Below, one piece after another: positions 8,944-16,733 of a stretch of 64,000 nt of DNA. Location of the stretch: positions 4,278,001 to 4,342,000 of the forward strand of contig NZ_PDJK01000002.1 of assembly GCF_002564045.1 (NCBI RefSeq). The letters are read 5' to 3'. The stretch's first letter is position 1. Every line of letters begins with the position of its first letter. Under the pieces are notes generated by a model that did not search any database, was not told the origin of the DNA, and saw nothing but the letters and a program-made list of their open reading frames with translations. The position numbers were made by a program, and so were the translations under genes. This DNA comes from Amycolatopsis sulphurea. Its GTDB lineage: Bacteria > Actinomycetota > Actinomycetes > Mycobacteriales > Pseudonocardiaceae.

Positions 8944-9210
8944 ATGGCAGAGTTCACGATCGCCGAGCTGGTGCGGCTGCTGCGCGAATGCGCCGGAGAG
9001 GAGGAAGGCGTGGACCTCGACGGCGAGGTCGGGGACCTGCCGTTCGACGAACTCGGCTACGACTCCCTCGCGCTGTTCAACACCATCGGGCGGATCGAGC
9101 GTGAGTACACTGTGGACCTCCCCGAGGACGTAGTGTGGCAGGCGACCACGCCGGGAGCGCTGGTCGATCTGGTCAACAGCAGTCGCACGTCGCCCGCTGC
9201 CGCCGACTGA
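8944..9210 (+). CDS. chdS: Acyl carrier protein of the type II PKS
   Basis: An 88-residue acidic acyl carrier protein that tethers the growing polyketide. The phosphopantetheine attachment serine is Ser41 in ELGYDSLALFN, matching the LGYDSLA motif of aromatic-PKS ACPs. An AAGGAAGG ribosome-binding site precedes the ATG. It is the third gene of the minimal PKS operon and is followed directly by a paired palindrome at 9216, a likely transcript end, since the next genes are convergent. Confidence 0.95.
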   Translation: MAEFTIAELVRLLRECAGEEEGVDLDGEVGDLPFDELGYDSLALFNTIGRIEREYTVDLPEDVVWQATTPGALVDLVNSSRTSPAAAD

Positions 9211-9215
9211 AAAGG

Positions 9216-9270
9216 CTGTGAAGGGCCCCTTCACGGACTCAGAGTCCGTGAAGGGGCCCTTCACGGACTC
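9216..9270. repeat. Dispersed palindrome, paired form (locus 2)
   Basis: Two complete 17-nt hairpin units flank GGACTCAGAGTCC; the centre bases of the two units are C and G. The element lies between the convergent chdS and chdQI genes, immediately after the ACP stop, so it probably also serves as a bidirectional terminator. Confidence 0.92.
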
Positions 9271-9281
9271 GTCTCGCCCGT

Positions 9282-10190
9282 TCAGCGGGTTTCTGCCAGC
9301 CGCTTGACCAGCTGCAGCTCGGCCAGGCTGTCCGCACTCGACGTCTTGTGCAGCCGGTCACGCAATTCAGGGAGCTGTTCGGCTGCCGACGGGTTCACCA
9401 GCACCGTATGCGCGGACGTGACGGCGACTCCCGCAGGCGTCTCGGTCAGGGTCCACCGGCCGAGGTGCAGGTCCACCGGTGCGGTCACGGTCAGCTGCTT
9501 GTACGCGATTCCCTTGTCCGGCAAGCAGATGCGGACGAACCGGCTCGGCTCGTCCGCATCTTGCGTGCGCACGTCGTAGAACTGCACGTCGTTCTCGTCC
9601 TCGGTGACCTCAAGCGCGGTGAGGCAGGGCAGATGTGCAGGCCAGGACCCGACGTCTCGCAGCGCGCGGTAGACCTGCCCGAGTTCGCTCTCGATCACCA
9701 GCGAATCCTCGAACGACCAGGTCAGCTCCGCGAGCCGGGTACGGTTCTCGACCCGGCTCTTGAGGGTCTCCATCTGCAGCTTGCCGTGCCGGTTCAGTTC
9801 GGTGACCCCGGCCGCGCGATCCTCCGGCGTGGCGGCGTGGAAGGCGTGCCGGGACTCCACCAGGCACCGGTCACCCGGCAGCGGTTTGAAGGTCCACGAC
9901 CCGGTCAGCCCGGTGATCGGGCCGACCGAGCCCTGCTGCTCGATGTCCATCCGCAGCGCGCTCGCGTCCAGGTACCGGCGGGAGGTCCAGATCCGGATCC
10001 TGCCCAGCGGGTTGACCGCCCAGAACTGCACCAGATCCTCGGTCGGCGCTCGCTCCACGAACTCGGTGTGCGCGATCCACGGGTAGAGCAGCGGCCAGTT
10101 CGCGACGTCGACCAGCATGGCGTAGGTGATCTCGGCGGGCGCGTCCACGACGATACTGGCCTGCGTCTGCTCGGCCTCGGGGTGTGACAT
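9282..10190 (-). CDS. chdQI: Didomain aromatase/cyclase
   Basis: A 302-residue protein with two tandem START/SRPBCC-type domains, as in the aromatase/cyclases that fold and aromatise the first ring of reduced polyketides. Domain 1 (about 8-150) starts SIVVDAPAEITYAMLVDVANW. Domain 2 (about 160-300) starts DSLVIESELGQVYRALRDVGSWP and contains VTSAHTVLVNP, echoed in the paralogue chdQII (VTSAHTVVLNE). The ATG at 10190 follows AGGAGAACCC, so a longer upstream frame is not used. It lies downstream of the methyltransferase chdMI, but a long hairpin at 10221-10256 separates them. Confidence 0.9.
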   Translation of the reverse strand: MSHPEAEQTQASIVVDAPAEITYAMLVDVANWPLLYPWIAHTEFVERAPTEDLVQFWAVNPLGRIRIWTSRRYLDASALRMDIEQQGSVGPITGLTGSWTFKPLPGDRCLVESRHAFHAATPEDRAAGVTELNRHGKLQMETLKSRVENRTRLAELTWSFEDSLVIESELGQVYRALRDVGSWPAHLPCLTALEVTEDENDVQFYDVRTQDADEPSRFVRICLPDKGIAYKQLTVTAPVDLHLGRWTLTETPAGVAVTSAHTVLVNPSAAEQLPELRDRLHKTSSADSLAELQLVKRLAETR

Positions 10191-10220
10191 GGGTTCTCCT
10201 CGCGAATGGGGTGTGGGAAA

Positions 10221-10256
10221 GAGGGCGTTCACCGGGCGGACCCGGCGAACGCCCTC
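10221..10256. terminator. Long hairpin between chdMI and chdQI
   Basis: GAGGGCGTTC pairs with GAACGCCCTC, and inside it CCGGG pairs with CCCGG around a CGGA loop, giving a nearly continuous stem of about 15 bp. It lies between two co-directional genes, so it is either a terminator or an attenuating or processing structure. There is no clear U-tract. Confidence 0.6.
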
Positions 10257-10278
10257 GTAGGAAACGAAAACGGCGGGT

Positions 10279-11310
10279 TCAGGCCTTGTCTGCGGTGAAT
10301 ACCGTGTGCATGGCCTTCTCCGCGGTGAAAATCTGCGGGTTGACGAAACCGGCGTCGGTGAACATGCGCTCGTAGGTCTTGGTCGAGTGTGTCTCGCCTT
10401 CGTCGGTCATCACCAGCATGATCTGCGAGAACAGGTACGGCAGCGGCTTGTCCTCCGGGCGCTCGCCCTCGACGAAGGTGTGCCCGGTGACCGCGATCCG
10501 CCCACCCGGCTTGAGCACGTCGAACAGCCTGCGCAACAGGTTCGTCGACGTGTCCGCCGAGAAATGGTGCAGCACATTGGTGATCATCACGACGTCGTAG
10601 GGACCGCCGAGCGGGACGCTGAACATGTCGCCCGGGATTCCCTCGAACCGGTCGCTGATCCCGTTGCGCTCGTAGTTCTTCGCGGTGATCGGCAGTACGT
10701 TCGGCCAGTCCACGCCCCAGACCCGGGCCTTCGGCTCGGCCTTGGCCAGGTTGACGCCGTAGTAGCCGTGGCTGCAGGCCACGTCGAGCACGTCGACGCT
10801 GTCGCGGTCCTTGGCCCAGGGCAGCAACTGCTCCGCCATCAGTTCGGCCGCACCGTTGTTGAACCAGGTGGTGTTCTCCGCGAAGTCCTCCCAGTAGTCG
10901 AATTCCGGGGTCAGGGCGTGGCTGTCCATCACGGCGCCGCCCTTGCGCACCGCCTCGGTGAGCCGCTTCTGCGCGTCCCATTCCCAGTCGCTGGCGCCCA
11001 GCTTCAACGACGGCCCGAAGAAGGTCGGGCTGGAGCTGAGCAGGAACTTGTCGCCGTCCACCGGCAACGCGTACTTCCCGTCGACCGTGCGCAGCAACCC
11101 GATGGCTGCCAACGAGTCCAGCGTGATGCGCAGTCCTCTGGCGTCCACCCCGAGCGCACGCGCCAGGCCGTCGGCGTCGACGGTACGGTCGCCGATGCCG
11201 TCGAAGATGTTCAGCTCGATCGCCGTGCGCAGCAGTGCCGTTTTCACATAGCCGCGCATGATTTCGTGCAGCTTCTTCGCGGTCACTGTGGTCGGTTCCG
11301 TCTCGGTCAT
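10279..11310 (-). CDS. chdMI: SAM-dependent methyltransferase (polyketide C/O-methyltransferase type)
   Basis: A 343-residue methyltransferase of the family with an N-terminal winged-helix dimerisation domain (about 15-100, KTALLRTAIELNIFDGIG) and a C-terminal Rossmann domain. The SAM-binding motif I is VLDVACSHGYYGVNLA, and motifs VVMITNVLHHF and LKPGGRIAVTG follow. In the chelocardin pathway two such enzymes supply the skeletal methyl groups (C6 and C9); I cannot tell which position this one serves. The ATG at 11310 follows GAGAGGAC. It diverges from the glycosyltransferase gene, with 163 bp between them for promoters. Confidence 0.87.
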   Translation of the reverse strand: MTETEPTTVTAKKLHEIMRGYVKTALLRTAIELNIFDGIGDRTVDADGLARALGVDARGLRITLDSLAAIGLLRTVDGKYALPVDGDKFLLSSSPTFFGPSLKLGASDWEWDAQKRLTEAVRKGGAVMDSHALTPEFDYWEDFAENTTWFNNGAAELMAEQLLPWAKDRDSVDVLDVACSHGYYGVNLAKAEPKARVWGVDWPNVLPITAKNYERNGISDRFEGIPGDMFSVPLGGPYDVVMITNVLHHFSADTSTNLLRRLFDVLKPGGRIAVTGHTFVEGERPEDKPLPYLFSQIMLVMTDEGETHSTKTYERMFTDAGFVNPQIFTAEKAMHTVFTADKA

Positions 11311-11473
11311 GACCGTCCTCTCGTCGATCCCCTTGATCCCGCAAGCCATAGTGCTCAGGGCGGCTAGTGCAGCAATAGAGCGGACGGCCACGGATGGACG
11401 GCTCCACGAGTCCGGGTCGAGCCTGCCTCGGCAGGCTGGCGAAACCACCGACCCGGGACAAGAAGGAGCGGAC
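11311..11473. promoter_or_regulatory. Divergent promoter region, chdMI / chdGIV
   Basis: This 163-bp non-coding gap lies between divergent starts. It must hold both promoters; I see no confident -10/-35 pair. Near the right end is the AAGGAG ribosome-binding site of the glycosyltransferase. Confidence 0.4.
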
Positions 11474-12673
11474 ATGCGGCTGTTGCTGGTCACTTGGAAT
11501 GCGCCGGCTCACCTGTTCGCGATGGTGCCCCTCGGCTGGGCCGCGCAAGTAGCCGGGCACGAGGTTCGCGTCGCGGCTCCGCCCTCCTGTACCGAGGCGA
11601 TCGGCCGTACCGGCCTGACCGCCGTACCCGTCGGCACGCAGCGTCCGGCCGCGCCGTCCGGGCCTCCGCCGGGAGCGCCCAGCGGTCGCTGGCCGGTCGA
11701 CTGGGCGGTGCATCCCGAACTGCTCGACGACAGCCGGCACGAGCTTCTGCGTTCGCTGGCCGCGCGCCAGTTCGCCGCCGCCGAGCCGATGCTGGACGAC
11801 TTGATCGAGTTCGCACGCTGGTGGTCGCCGGACGTCGTGGTGTACGACCCGACCAGCCTGGCCGGCGAAGTGGCGGCCACCGTGCTCGGCGTGCCCGCCT
11901 TCGCCTGTTCCTGGGGCCGCGCGGCGGCCGTCCGGATCGAGCGGGGTCTGGGCTCCGAGCCGCTGCTTGGCTACGCGCGGCTGTTTGAACGGTTCGGGTG
12001 CCAGGCCCCGCAGGGACCCGCCTCCTGGTTCGACCCGTTCCCCGCCGGTCTGTGGCTGGCTGAACCGGATTTGCCGCGGCAGGCGATGCGCTTCGTGCCT
12101 GGAACCGGCGGCGACGCCGGTTCGCTACCCGGCTGGCTCCGGGAACACTCGGCTCGGCCGAGGATCTGCGTCACCAGCGCGGAACCCGGTGGTCTGTTGC
12201 GGCCGGAAGCCGTACGGGCATTCTACCGGCACGCGCTCACCGTACTGTCCGATGTGGACGCTGAGGTCGTGGTGCCCGCGGGTCCGGCGGCCCGCACGCT
12301 GCTGGCCGAGATTCCGCACACCGCGCGGATCGTCGACCCGGTGGCCGCGCATCTGCTCGTCCCGGCCTGCCGGCTCACCGTGCACCAGGGTGACGGGCTG
12401 TCCACTTTGGCCGGTCTGAATTCGGGGGTTCCCCAGTACGTCCTGGCGCCACGTCCGGAGCAGGAGCTGGTGGGGCACCAGCTGCACCGAGCCGGTGCGG
12501 GCGGCTACCGGAGCCTGTCCGAACCCGTGGACGTTCCGGCCGAACGTGCGGTGCTGGATGCCTTGCTGGCACCGGAAAGCGGGGGAGCGGCGGCCCGCAA
12601 GCTGCAGGAGGAAACGCTGGCACTCCCGCTCCCGTCCGCCGTGCTCGGCCGGATCGAGTCCGCCACCCGCTGA
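11474..12673 (+). CDS. chdGIV: Family 1-type glycosyltransferase, divergent, possibly orphan
   Basis: A 399-residue protein with the two-lobed GT-B layout of natural-product glycosyltransferases (EryCIII-like). The N-terminal lobe starts MRLLLVTWNAPAHLFAMVPLGWAAQVAGHEV. The C-terminal lobe has the region that normally reads H-G-G-x-G-T, here HQGDGLSTLAGLNSGVPQ. The nucleotide-sugar motif is therefore altered (GDGLST). No deoxysugar biosynthesis genes are in the window and chelocardin is not glycosylated, so the protein may be inactive, act in self-resistance, or be a relic. The ATG has AAGGAG upstream. The gene is followed by a palindrome carrying the first IS copy. The symbol is recalled from the published cluster. 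Confidence 0.75.
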   Translation: MRLLLVTWNAPAHLFAMVPLGWAAQVAGHEVRVAAPPSCTEAIGRTGLTAVPVGTQRPAAPSGPPPGAPSGRWPVDWAVHPELLDDSRHELLRSLAARQFAAAEPMLDDLIEFARWWSPDVVVYDPTSLAGEVAATVLGVPAFACSWGRAAAVRIERGLGSEPLLGYARLFERFGCQAPQGPASWFDPFPAGLWLAEPDLPRQAMRFVPGTGGDAGSLPGWLREHSARPRICVTSAEPGGLLRPEAVRAFYRHALTVLSDVDAEVVVPAGPAARTLLAEIPHTARIVDPVAAHLLVPACRLTVHQGDGLSTLAGLNSGVPQYVLAPRPEQELVGHQLHRAGAGGYRSLSEPVDVPAERAVLDALLAPESGGAAARKLQEETLALPLPSAVLGRIESATR

Positions 12674-12711
12674 GCCTGCGCTCGGCCTGCGCGCCGAGCC
12701 CCCGACCAAGG

Positions 12712-12741
12712 CTGTGAAGGGCCCCTTCACGGACTCAGAGT
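12712..12741. repeat. Dispersed palindrome, left half interrupted by IS copy 1 (locus 3)
   Basis: One 17-nt hairpin unit plus the centre GGACTCAGAGT lie directly against the IS end CCAATGCC. Joined to 14399-14430 with one copy of ACTCAGAGT removed, it restores a normal paired palindrome, so this was an intact element before insertion. Confidence 0.9.
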
Positions 12742-14398
12742 CCAATGCCAGGAACTTAAGGTCTGGTGGGTGGTGTTGATCACGGTTTGGGTGTGATCGG
12801 CGTGGTGGTGTGGATAGGCAACGAGGCTCCGGCTAGAGCTGGTGATTGTCGAGATCATCAGCAAGCCAGGAGCCTCGTTGTCCGTTCATGGTGTCATGCC
12901 CTCGGGCTGGTCCTCGCCGGTGGGTCGGTTGTTGTCACAGGCCGGGCTGGGGTTGCTGTCGTGGGTCGTCCCGCCCGCGCTGGTTGATGAGGCGCTGGCC
13001 GTCGCCGGCCGGGACGAACGGCGGTTCCGGGCACTGCCGTCGCGGTTGGGCGTGTACTTCGTGCTCGCGTTGTGCCTGCTGCGCACCAAGTCCGGCAACG
13101 CGACGATCAGGGCGATGTTCTCGCAGGAGAGTCTGCCCCGGTTGTCCGTGCTGGGCTGGTGGCCGCCGGCCAGCACGGCGCTGACCAAGCTGCGGGACCG
13201 GATCGGCGTGGTGCCCTTCCAGTTGTTGTTCGGCGCGCTGGCGCGGGCGGCGCCTACCCGGAACAGGCCGTGGTCGCACGCGTTCGGGCTGGAGGTGTGT
13301 GCCTGGGACGGCACCGAGGTCGAGCCGGCCGACACCGCGGCCAACCGTGAACACTTCCCGCCCCATCACCGCACAGGCGTGGCCCGCGGGCCGTCCAAGA
13401 TCCGGGTGCTGGTGCTGCTGTCGTGTGGCAGCCGCCGTCTGCTCGGCGCGGTCACCGGCCCGCTGAGCCAGGGCGAGCCCACCCTGGCCTATCAGCTGCT
13501 GCCCCGGCTGCACGACCGGATGCTGCTGCTGGCCGACCGCTGCTTCCTCGGCTATCCACTGTGGACCGCGGCGCGGGAACGGGGCGCGCATCTGCTGTGG
13601 CGGGCCAAGCAGAACACCCCGAAGCTGCCCGTGCAGCACGCGTTGCCGGACGAGTCCTGGCTGTCCACCCTCCACGCCCCGGCCGACGCCCGCCGCTGGG
13701 CGCGCAACGTGCGCCGCAACAAGCAACGCGGGCACCGCCCGCCCACGCCCCGCCCGATCAACGGCATCGTCGTCCGGGTGGTCGAAGCACTGATCACCGT
13801 CACCGTCGACGGCGTCACCCGCACCGAGAAATACCGGCTGGTCACCAGCCTGCTCGACCCCGCACACGCACCCGCCGGCCAGCTCGTCGCCCTCTACGCC
13901 CGCCGCTGGACCGCCGAAACCGGCATCAAAGAGATCAAAACCACGCTGCTGGCCAAGCGGCCCCTGCGCGGCCACACCCCGATCCGCGCCCAGCAGGAAC
14001 TCTGGGCCACCCTGATCGTCTACCAGGCCATCCGGCTGCTGATCAGCCACGCAGCGCTCACCCAGAACCTCGACCCGTCCCGGATCTCCTTCACCTCCGC
14101 CCGCGACGCCGCCGAACACGCGATCACTACCACACCCGCCGACACATCCCGACACCTCCAATGGGTGGCCCAGGACTTATGCCGACAGCTGATCACCGTC
14201 CACACCCACCACCGCGTCTACCCCCGAGCACTCAAACGCACCACCACGCGCTACCCCCACCGCAGCAAAACCCCGCAACCGACCAGCACCAAAGCCAGCT
14301 ACCAGGTCCACATCCTGCCCACAGCAGAAACAACACCACCCACCACAACCAAACCAACACCACACCAACCCAGAACCGACCTAAGTTCCTGGCATTGG
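12742..14398 (+). mobile_element. IS4-family insertion sequence, copy 1
   Basis: A 1657-bp element with 17-bp terminal inverted repeats, CCAATGCCAGGAACTTA at the left and its reverse complement at the right, encoding one DDE transposase. It is flanked by ACTCAGAGT on both sides (12733-12741 and 14399-14407), a 9-bp target duplication by this delimitation. Because the target is itself palindromic, the exact border can slide by a few bases. It is inserted in the centre of a dispersed palindrome. An apparently identical copy in opposite orientation lies at 58843-60499. Confidence 0.93.
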
Positions 14399-14413
14399 AC
14401 TCAGAGTCCGTGA
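12842..14413 (+). CDS. chdTn: IS4-family DDE transposase, copy 1
   Basis: A 523-codon transposase. The N-terminal IS4 domain contains PPALVDEALAVAGRDERRFR and LGVYFVLALCLL. The catalytic core has the first aspartate in VCAWDGTEVEP, the second in LLLADRCFLGYP and the glutamate in the Y-(2)-R-(3)-E-(6)-K signature, here YARRWTAETGIKEIK. That signature fits the IS4 family exactly. The GTG start at 12842 is uncertain; ATG at 12894 is an alternative. The frame has no stop inside the IS: it runs through the right inverted repeat and ends at TGA 14411-14413, which belongs to the host palindrome, adding residues TQSP. The symbol is recalled from the published cluster. Confidence 0.9.
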   Translation: MIVEIISKPGASLSVHGVMPSGWSSPVGRLLSQAGLGLLSWVVPPALVDEALAVAGRDERRFRALPSRLGVYFVLALCLLRTKSGNATIRAMFSQESLPRLSVLGWWPPASTALTKLRDRIGVVPFQLLFGALARAAPTRNRPWSHAFGLEVCAWDGTEVEPADTAANREHFPPHHRTGVARGPSKIRVLVLLSCGSRRLLGAVTGPLSQGEPTLAYQLLPRLHDRMLLLADRCFLGYPLWTAARERGAHLLWRAKQNTPKLPVQHALPDESWLSTLHAPADARRWARNVRRNKQRGHRPPTPRPINGIVVRVVEALITVTVDGVTRTEKYRLVTSLLDPAHAPAGQLVALYARRWTAETGIKEIKTTLLAKRPLRGHTPIRAQQELWATLIVYQAIRLLISHAALTQNLDPSRISFTSARDAAEHAITTTPADTSRHLQWVAQDLCRQLITVHTHHRVYPRALKRTTTRYPHRSKTPQPTSTKASYQVHILPTAETTPPTTTKPTPHQPRTDLSSWHWTQSP

Positions 14414-14430
14414 AGGGGCCCTTCACAGCC
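14399..14430. repeat. Dispersed palindrome, right half interrupted by IS copy 1 (locus 3)
   Basis: ACTCAGAGTCC followed by the unit GTGAAGGGGCCCTTCAC. It supplies the stop codon for the transposase reading out of the IS. Confidence 0.9.
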
Positions 14431-14551
14431 CTTCACGGTTGGTCGAGGCGCGCCACGGCCTGCCCGGAGGCCACGAACAGGCCGCCGCCAGGAGTGGGGG
14501 TTCCCCTGGCGGCGGCCCGGACGAGATCCCCCATGCCGGGGGACCTCCGCA

Positions 14552-15997
14552 TCAGGCGGCCGCGGCCTGCCTGCGACGGCTTTCCACCTGTACGAGGAGC
14601 ATCGACGGGATGAGCACGATCGCGGTGCACGCGACGATCCACCAGTGCGTGTAGCCGATCGCGTCGGCCGCGCCCTCGTCCGTCTGCGGACCTGAGGCCA
14701 GCTGGAAGGCCACCAGCACCGTCGTCAGCGCGGTCCCGAACGAGCCGCCGACCCGTTGCAGCACATTGAAGATCGGGGTGGCGTGCGGCACGTCCTCCTT
14801 GCCGATCATGGCCAGCCCGGCGGCCATCGCCGGCGTGGTGGTCATCCCGATCCCGATGCCGCGCACGATCTGGACCAGCGACAGCCACACGTAACTGTCG
14901 TGCGGGGTGACCAGCGCGAGCGGGATGGTGCCGATGATGGTGACGACCAGGCCGGCGAAGATGACCCGGGCGCCGCCGATCTTGTCGGTCATCTTGCCCG
15001 CCAGCGGCAGCGCCAGCACGGTGCCGATCGCCGACGGCGCGGTCAGCAGACCGGCGGTGACCAGATCCTCGTGCCGCACCTGGAGGAAGTAGATCGGCAG
15101 CACGATCATCGCGCCGAACAGCGCGATCCCCATGCAGAAGATCACGACCGCCGCCGAGGAGAAGGCCCGGTCCTTGAACAGCCGCAGGTTCAGCAGCGGA
15201 TTCCTCGAGCGCACCGCGTGCAGGGTGAACAGCGCCAGCAGCAGCGCCCCGGCCACGGCGGCGATCACCGCGATGGTCTCGGTGCGGCCGCCGTTCTCCC
15301 CGATCCCGGCCACGCCGTAGGTCAGCAGCGGCAGGCCGGCCACCAGGATGATCAGGCCGCGCACATCCAGCGCGGGCGCACCCTTCGGCGGCGCCTTCGG
15401 CAGCCAGCGCAGGCCGGCGAAGAAGCCGAGCGCGCCGAGCGGCACGGTGATCCAGAACAGCCACGGCCAGCCGAGGCCCTGGGTCAGCACGCTGCCCAGC
15501 GTGGTGCCCACCGCGGGCGCCAGGTAGATCGGCACGCTGACCGCGGTCAGCATCCGGCCGATCCGCTTCGGCCCGGCCGCGGTGACCAGCAGGATCTGCC
15601 CGGCCGGCACCAGCAGGCCGCCCGCGATCCCCTGCAGGACCCGGAAGGTGATCAGCATTTCCACCGAGGTCGACAGCGCGCACAGCGCCGAGAACAGGGT
15701 GAACAGTGCCACGCTGCCCAGCCACAGCCGGGTCGCCCCGTAGCGCTTGGACGCCCACCCGCTGACCGGGACCGCGGTGGCCAGCGCCATCAGGTACCCG
15801 GTCGCCGTCCACTGCACCGTGCCCAGCGGGGCGCTCAGCTTCTGGCTGAGGGTGTCCAGGGCGACGTTGACGATGGTCGAGGTGAACATGGACGTGAACC
15901 CGCCGAGGATCAGGATCGACGCCAGTCCCCACAGCGCCGGGCTGATCCGGTTCTCGTCGGCGCCGACCGTGTCCGGTCTCGCGAGATTGTCCTTCAT
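14552..15997 (-). CDS. chdR: MFS multidrug exporter, DHA2 type (product efflux)
   Basis: A 481-residue inner-membrane drug:proton antiporter with about 14 predicted hydrophobic segments. The first (LASILILGGFTSMFTSTIVNVAL) resembles EmrB/QacA proteins, and VLQGIAGGLLVPAGQILLV is the motif C-like region. GYLMALATAVPVSGWASKRYG and ITVPLGALGFFAG fit the DHA2 family. The ATG at 15997 has AAGGAAG upstream. It diverges from the TetR gene chdA across a double operator at 16063-16091, so it is probably repressed by ChdA and induced by the tetracycline-like product. The expected role is self-resistance by export. Confidence 0.92.
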   Translation of the reverse strand: MKDNLARPDTVGADENRISPALWGLASILILGGFTSMFTSTIVNVALDTLSQKLSAPLGTVQWTATGYLMALATAVPVSGWASKRYGATRLWLGSVALFTLFSALCALSTSVEMLITFRVLQGIAGGLLVPAGQILLVTAAGPKRIGRMLTAVSVPIYLAPAVGTTLGSVLTQGLGWPWLFWITVPLGALGFFAGLRWLPKAPPKGAPALDVRGLIILVAGLPLLTYGVAGIGENGGRTETIAVIAAVAGALLLALFTLHAVRSRNPLLNLRLFKDRAFSSAAVVIFCMGIALFGAMIVLPIYFLQVRHEDLVTAGLLTAPSAIGTVLALPLAGKMTDKIGGARVIFAGLVVTIIGTIPLALVTPHDSYVWLSLVQIVRGIGIGMTTTPAMAAGLAMIGKEDVPHATPIFNVLQRVGGSFGTALTTVLVAFQLASGPQTDEGAADAIGYTHWWIVACTAIVLIPSMLLVQVESRRRQAAAA

Positions 15998-16062
15998 CGA
16001 GCTTCCTTGCGTGAGTCGTCGTGGTGGTGCGATCCGTGTCCGCCCGGTGACCGAGCGTCGAC

Positions 16063-16091
16063 TTAGCACCGCTAAGTCTTAGCGGTGCTAA
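16063..16091. promoter_or_regulatory. Double palindromic operator between chdR and chdA
   Basis: A perfect 14+1+14 inverted repeat: TTAGCACCGCTAAG, a central T, then CTTAGCGGTGCTAA. Each arm is itself a small palindrome, TTAGC-N3-GCTAA, so two 13-bp TetR-type half-operators lie 3 bp apart. It sits between the divergent exporter and TetR-regulator genes, the standard site for autoregulated repression of both. Confidence 0.88.
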
Positions 16092-16147
16092 TATGGCCCC
16101 CGAGACACCGATACGTCAAGTCGGTGCACGCAACCCGAGGGGATGCC

Positions 16148-16720
16148 GTGCGGCTGAGTCCCGAAACCTTCGCGCGCGCCGCGCTGAAGCTGCTCAACAA
16201 ATCCGGCCTGGAGGGGGTGAGCCTGCGCAAGCTCGGCGACGAGCTGGGCGTGCAGGGGCCCGCGCTGTACGCGCACTTCAAGAACAAGCAGGAGCTGCTC
16301 GACCTGATGGCCGAGATCATGCTCGACGAGGCGCTCGCCCCGCTGGACGCGATGACCGAGGTGGCCGACTGGCACTGGTGGCTGGCCGAACGGGCCAGGA
16401 CCATCCGGCGCACCCTGCTGTCCTATCGGGACGGTGCGCTGCTGCACGCGGGATCCCGGCCGACCGCCGACGGCGCCGAAGCGATCCCGGCCCTGCTGCG
16501 GCCGTTGCGAGAGGCGGGCTTCAGCGACAAGGAAGCACTCACCGTGATCATCACCATCGGCCGCTACACGCTGGGGTGTGTGATCGACGAGCAGCGGCCG
16601 GGCGAGCCCGCCCCGCAGCCCGGCCCGGGTGCCGACGACACCTTCGAGTTCGGGCTCCAGGCGTTGCTGGCCGGACTGCGGGCCCGGCTGCCGGAACGGG
16701 TACCCGACAGCGCCGGATAA
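16148..16720 (+). CDS. chdA: TetR-family repressor of the exporter
   Basis: A 190-residue regulator closely resembling tetracycline repressors. The N-terminal helix-turn-helix (about 1-50) reads LSPETFARAALKLLNKSG then LRKLGDELGVQGPALYAHFK, like TetR's LARKLGVEQPTLYWHVKNK. The C-terminal part, with WHWWLAERARTIRRTLLSYRDG and TFEFGLQALLAGL, fits the TetR C-terminal ligand domain. The GTG at 16148 gives the shortest sensible N-terminus, with GAGGGGAT upstream. It lies divergent to the exporter chdR with a double operator between them. Binding of the tetracycline-like product or a precursor is inferred. Confidence 0.9.
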   Translation: MRLSPETFARAALKLLNKSGLEGVSLRKLGDELGVQGPALYAHFKNKQELLDLMAEIMLDEALAPLDAMTEVADWHWWLAERARTIRRTLLSYRDGALLHAGSRPTADGAEAIPALLRPLREAGFSDKEALTVIITIGRYTLGCVIDEQRPGEPAPQPGPGADDTFEFGLQALLAGLRARLPERVPDSAG

Positions 16721-16733
16721 CTGCCGGGAGGGT

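Noticed and set aside
12742..14398. The palindromes as MITEs derived from the IS
   Set aside because: The IS ends (CCAATGCCAGGAACTTA) share no sequence with the palindrome. The palindrome is the target, not a deletion derivative.
14433..15932. Large antisense frames across the MFS exporter
   Set aside because: They have no domain and atypical composition; the exporter frame has clear transmembrane segments and a ribosome-binding site.
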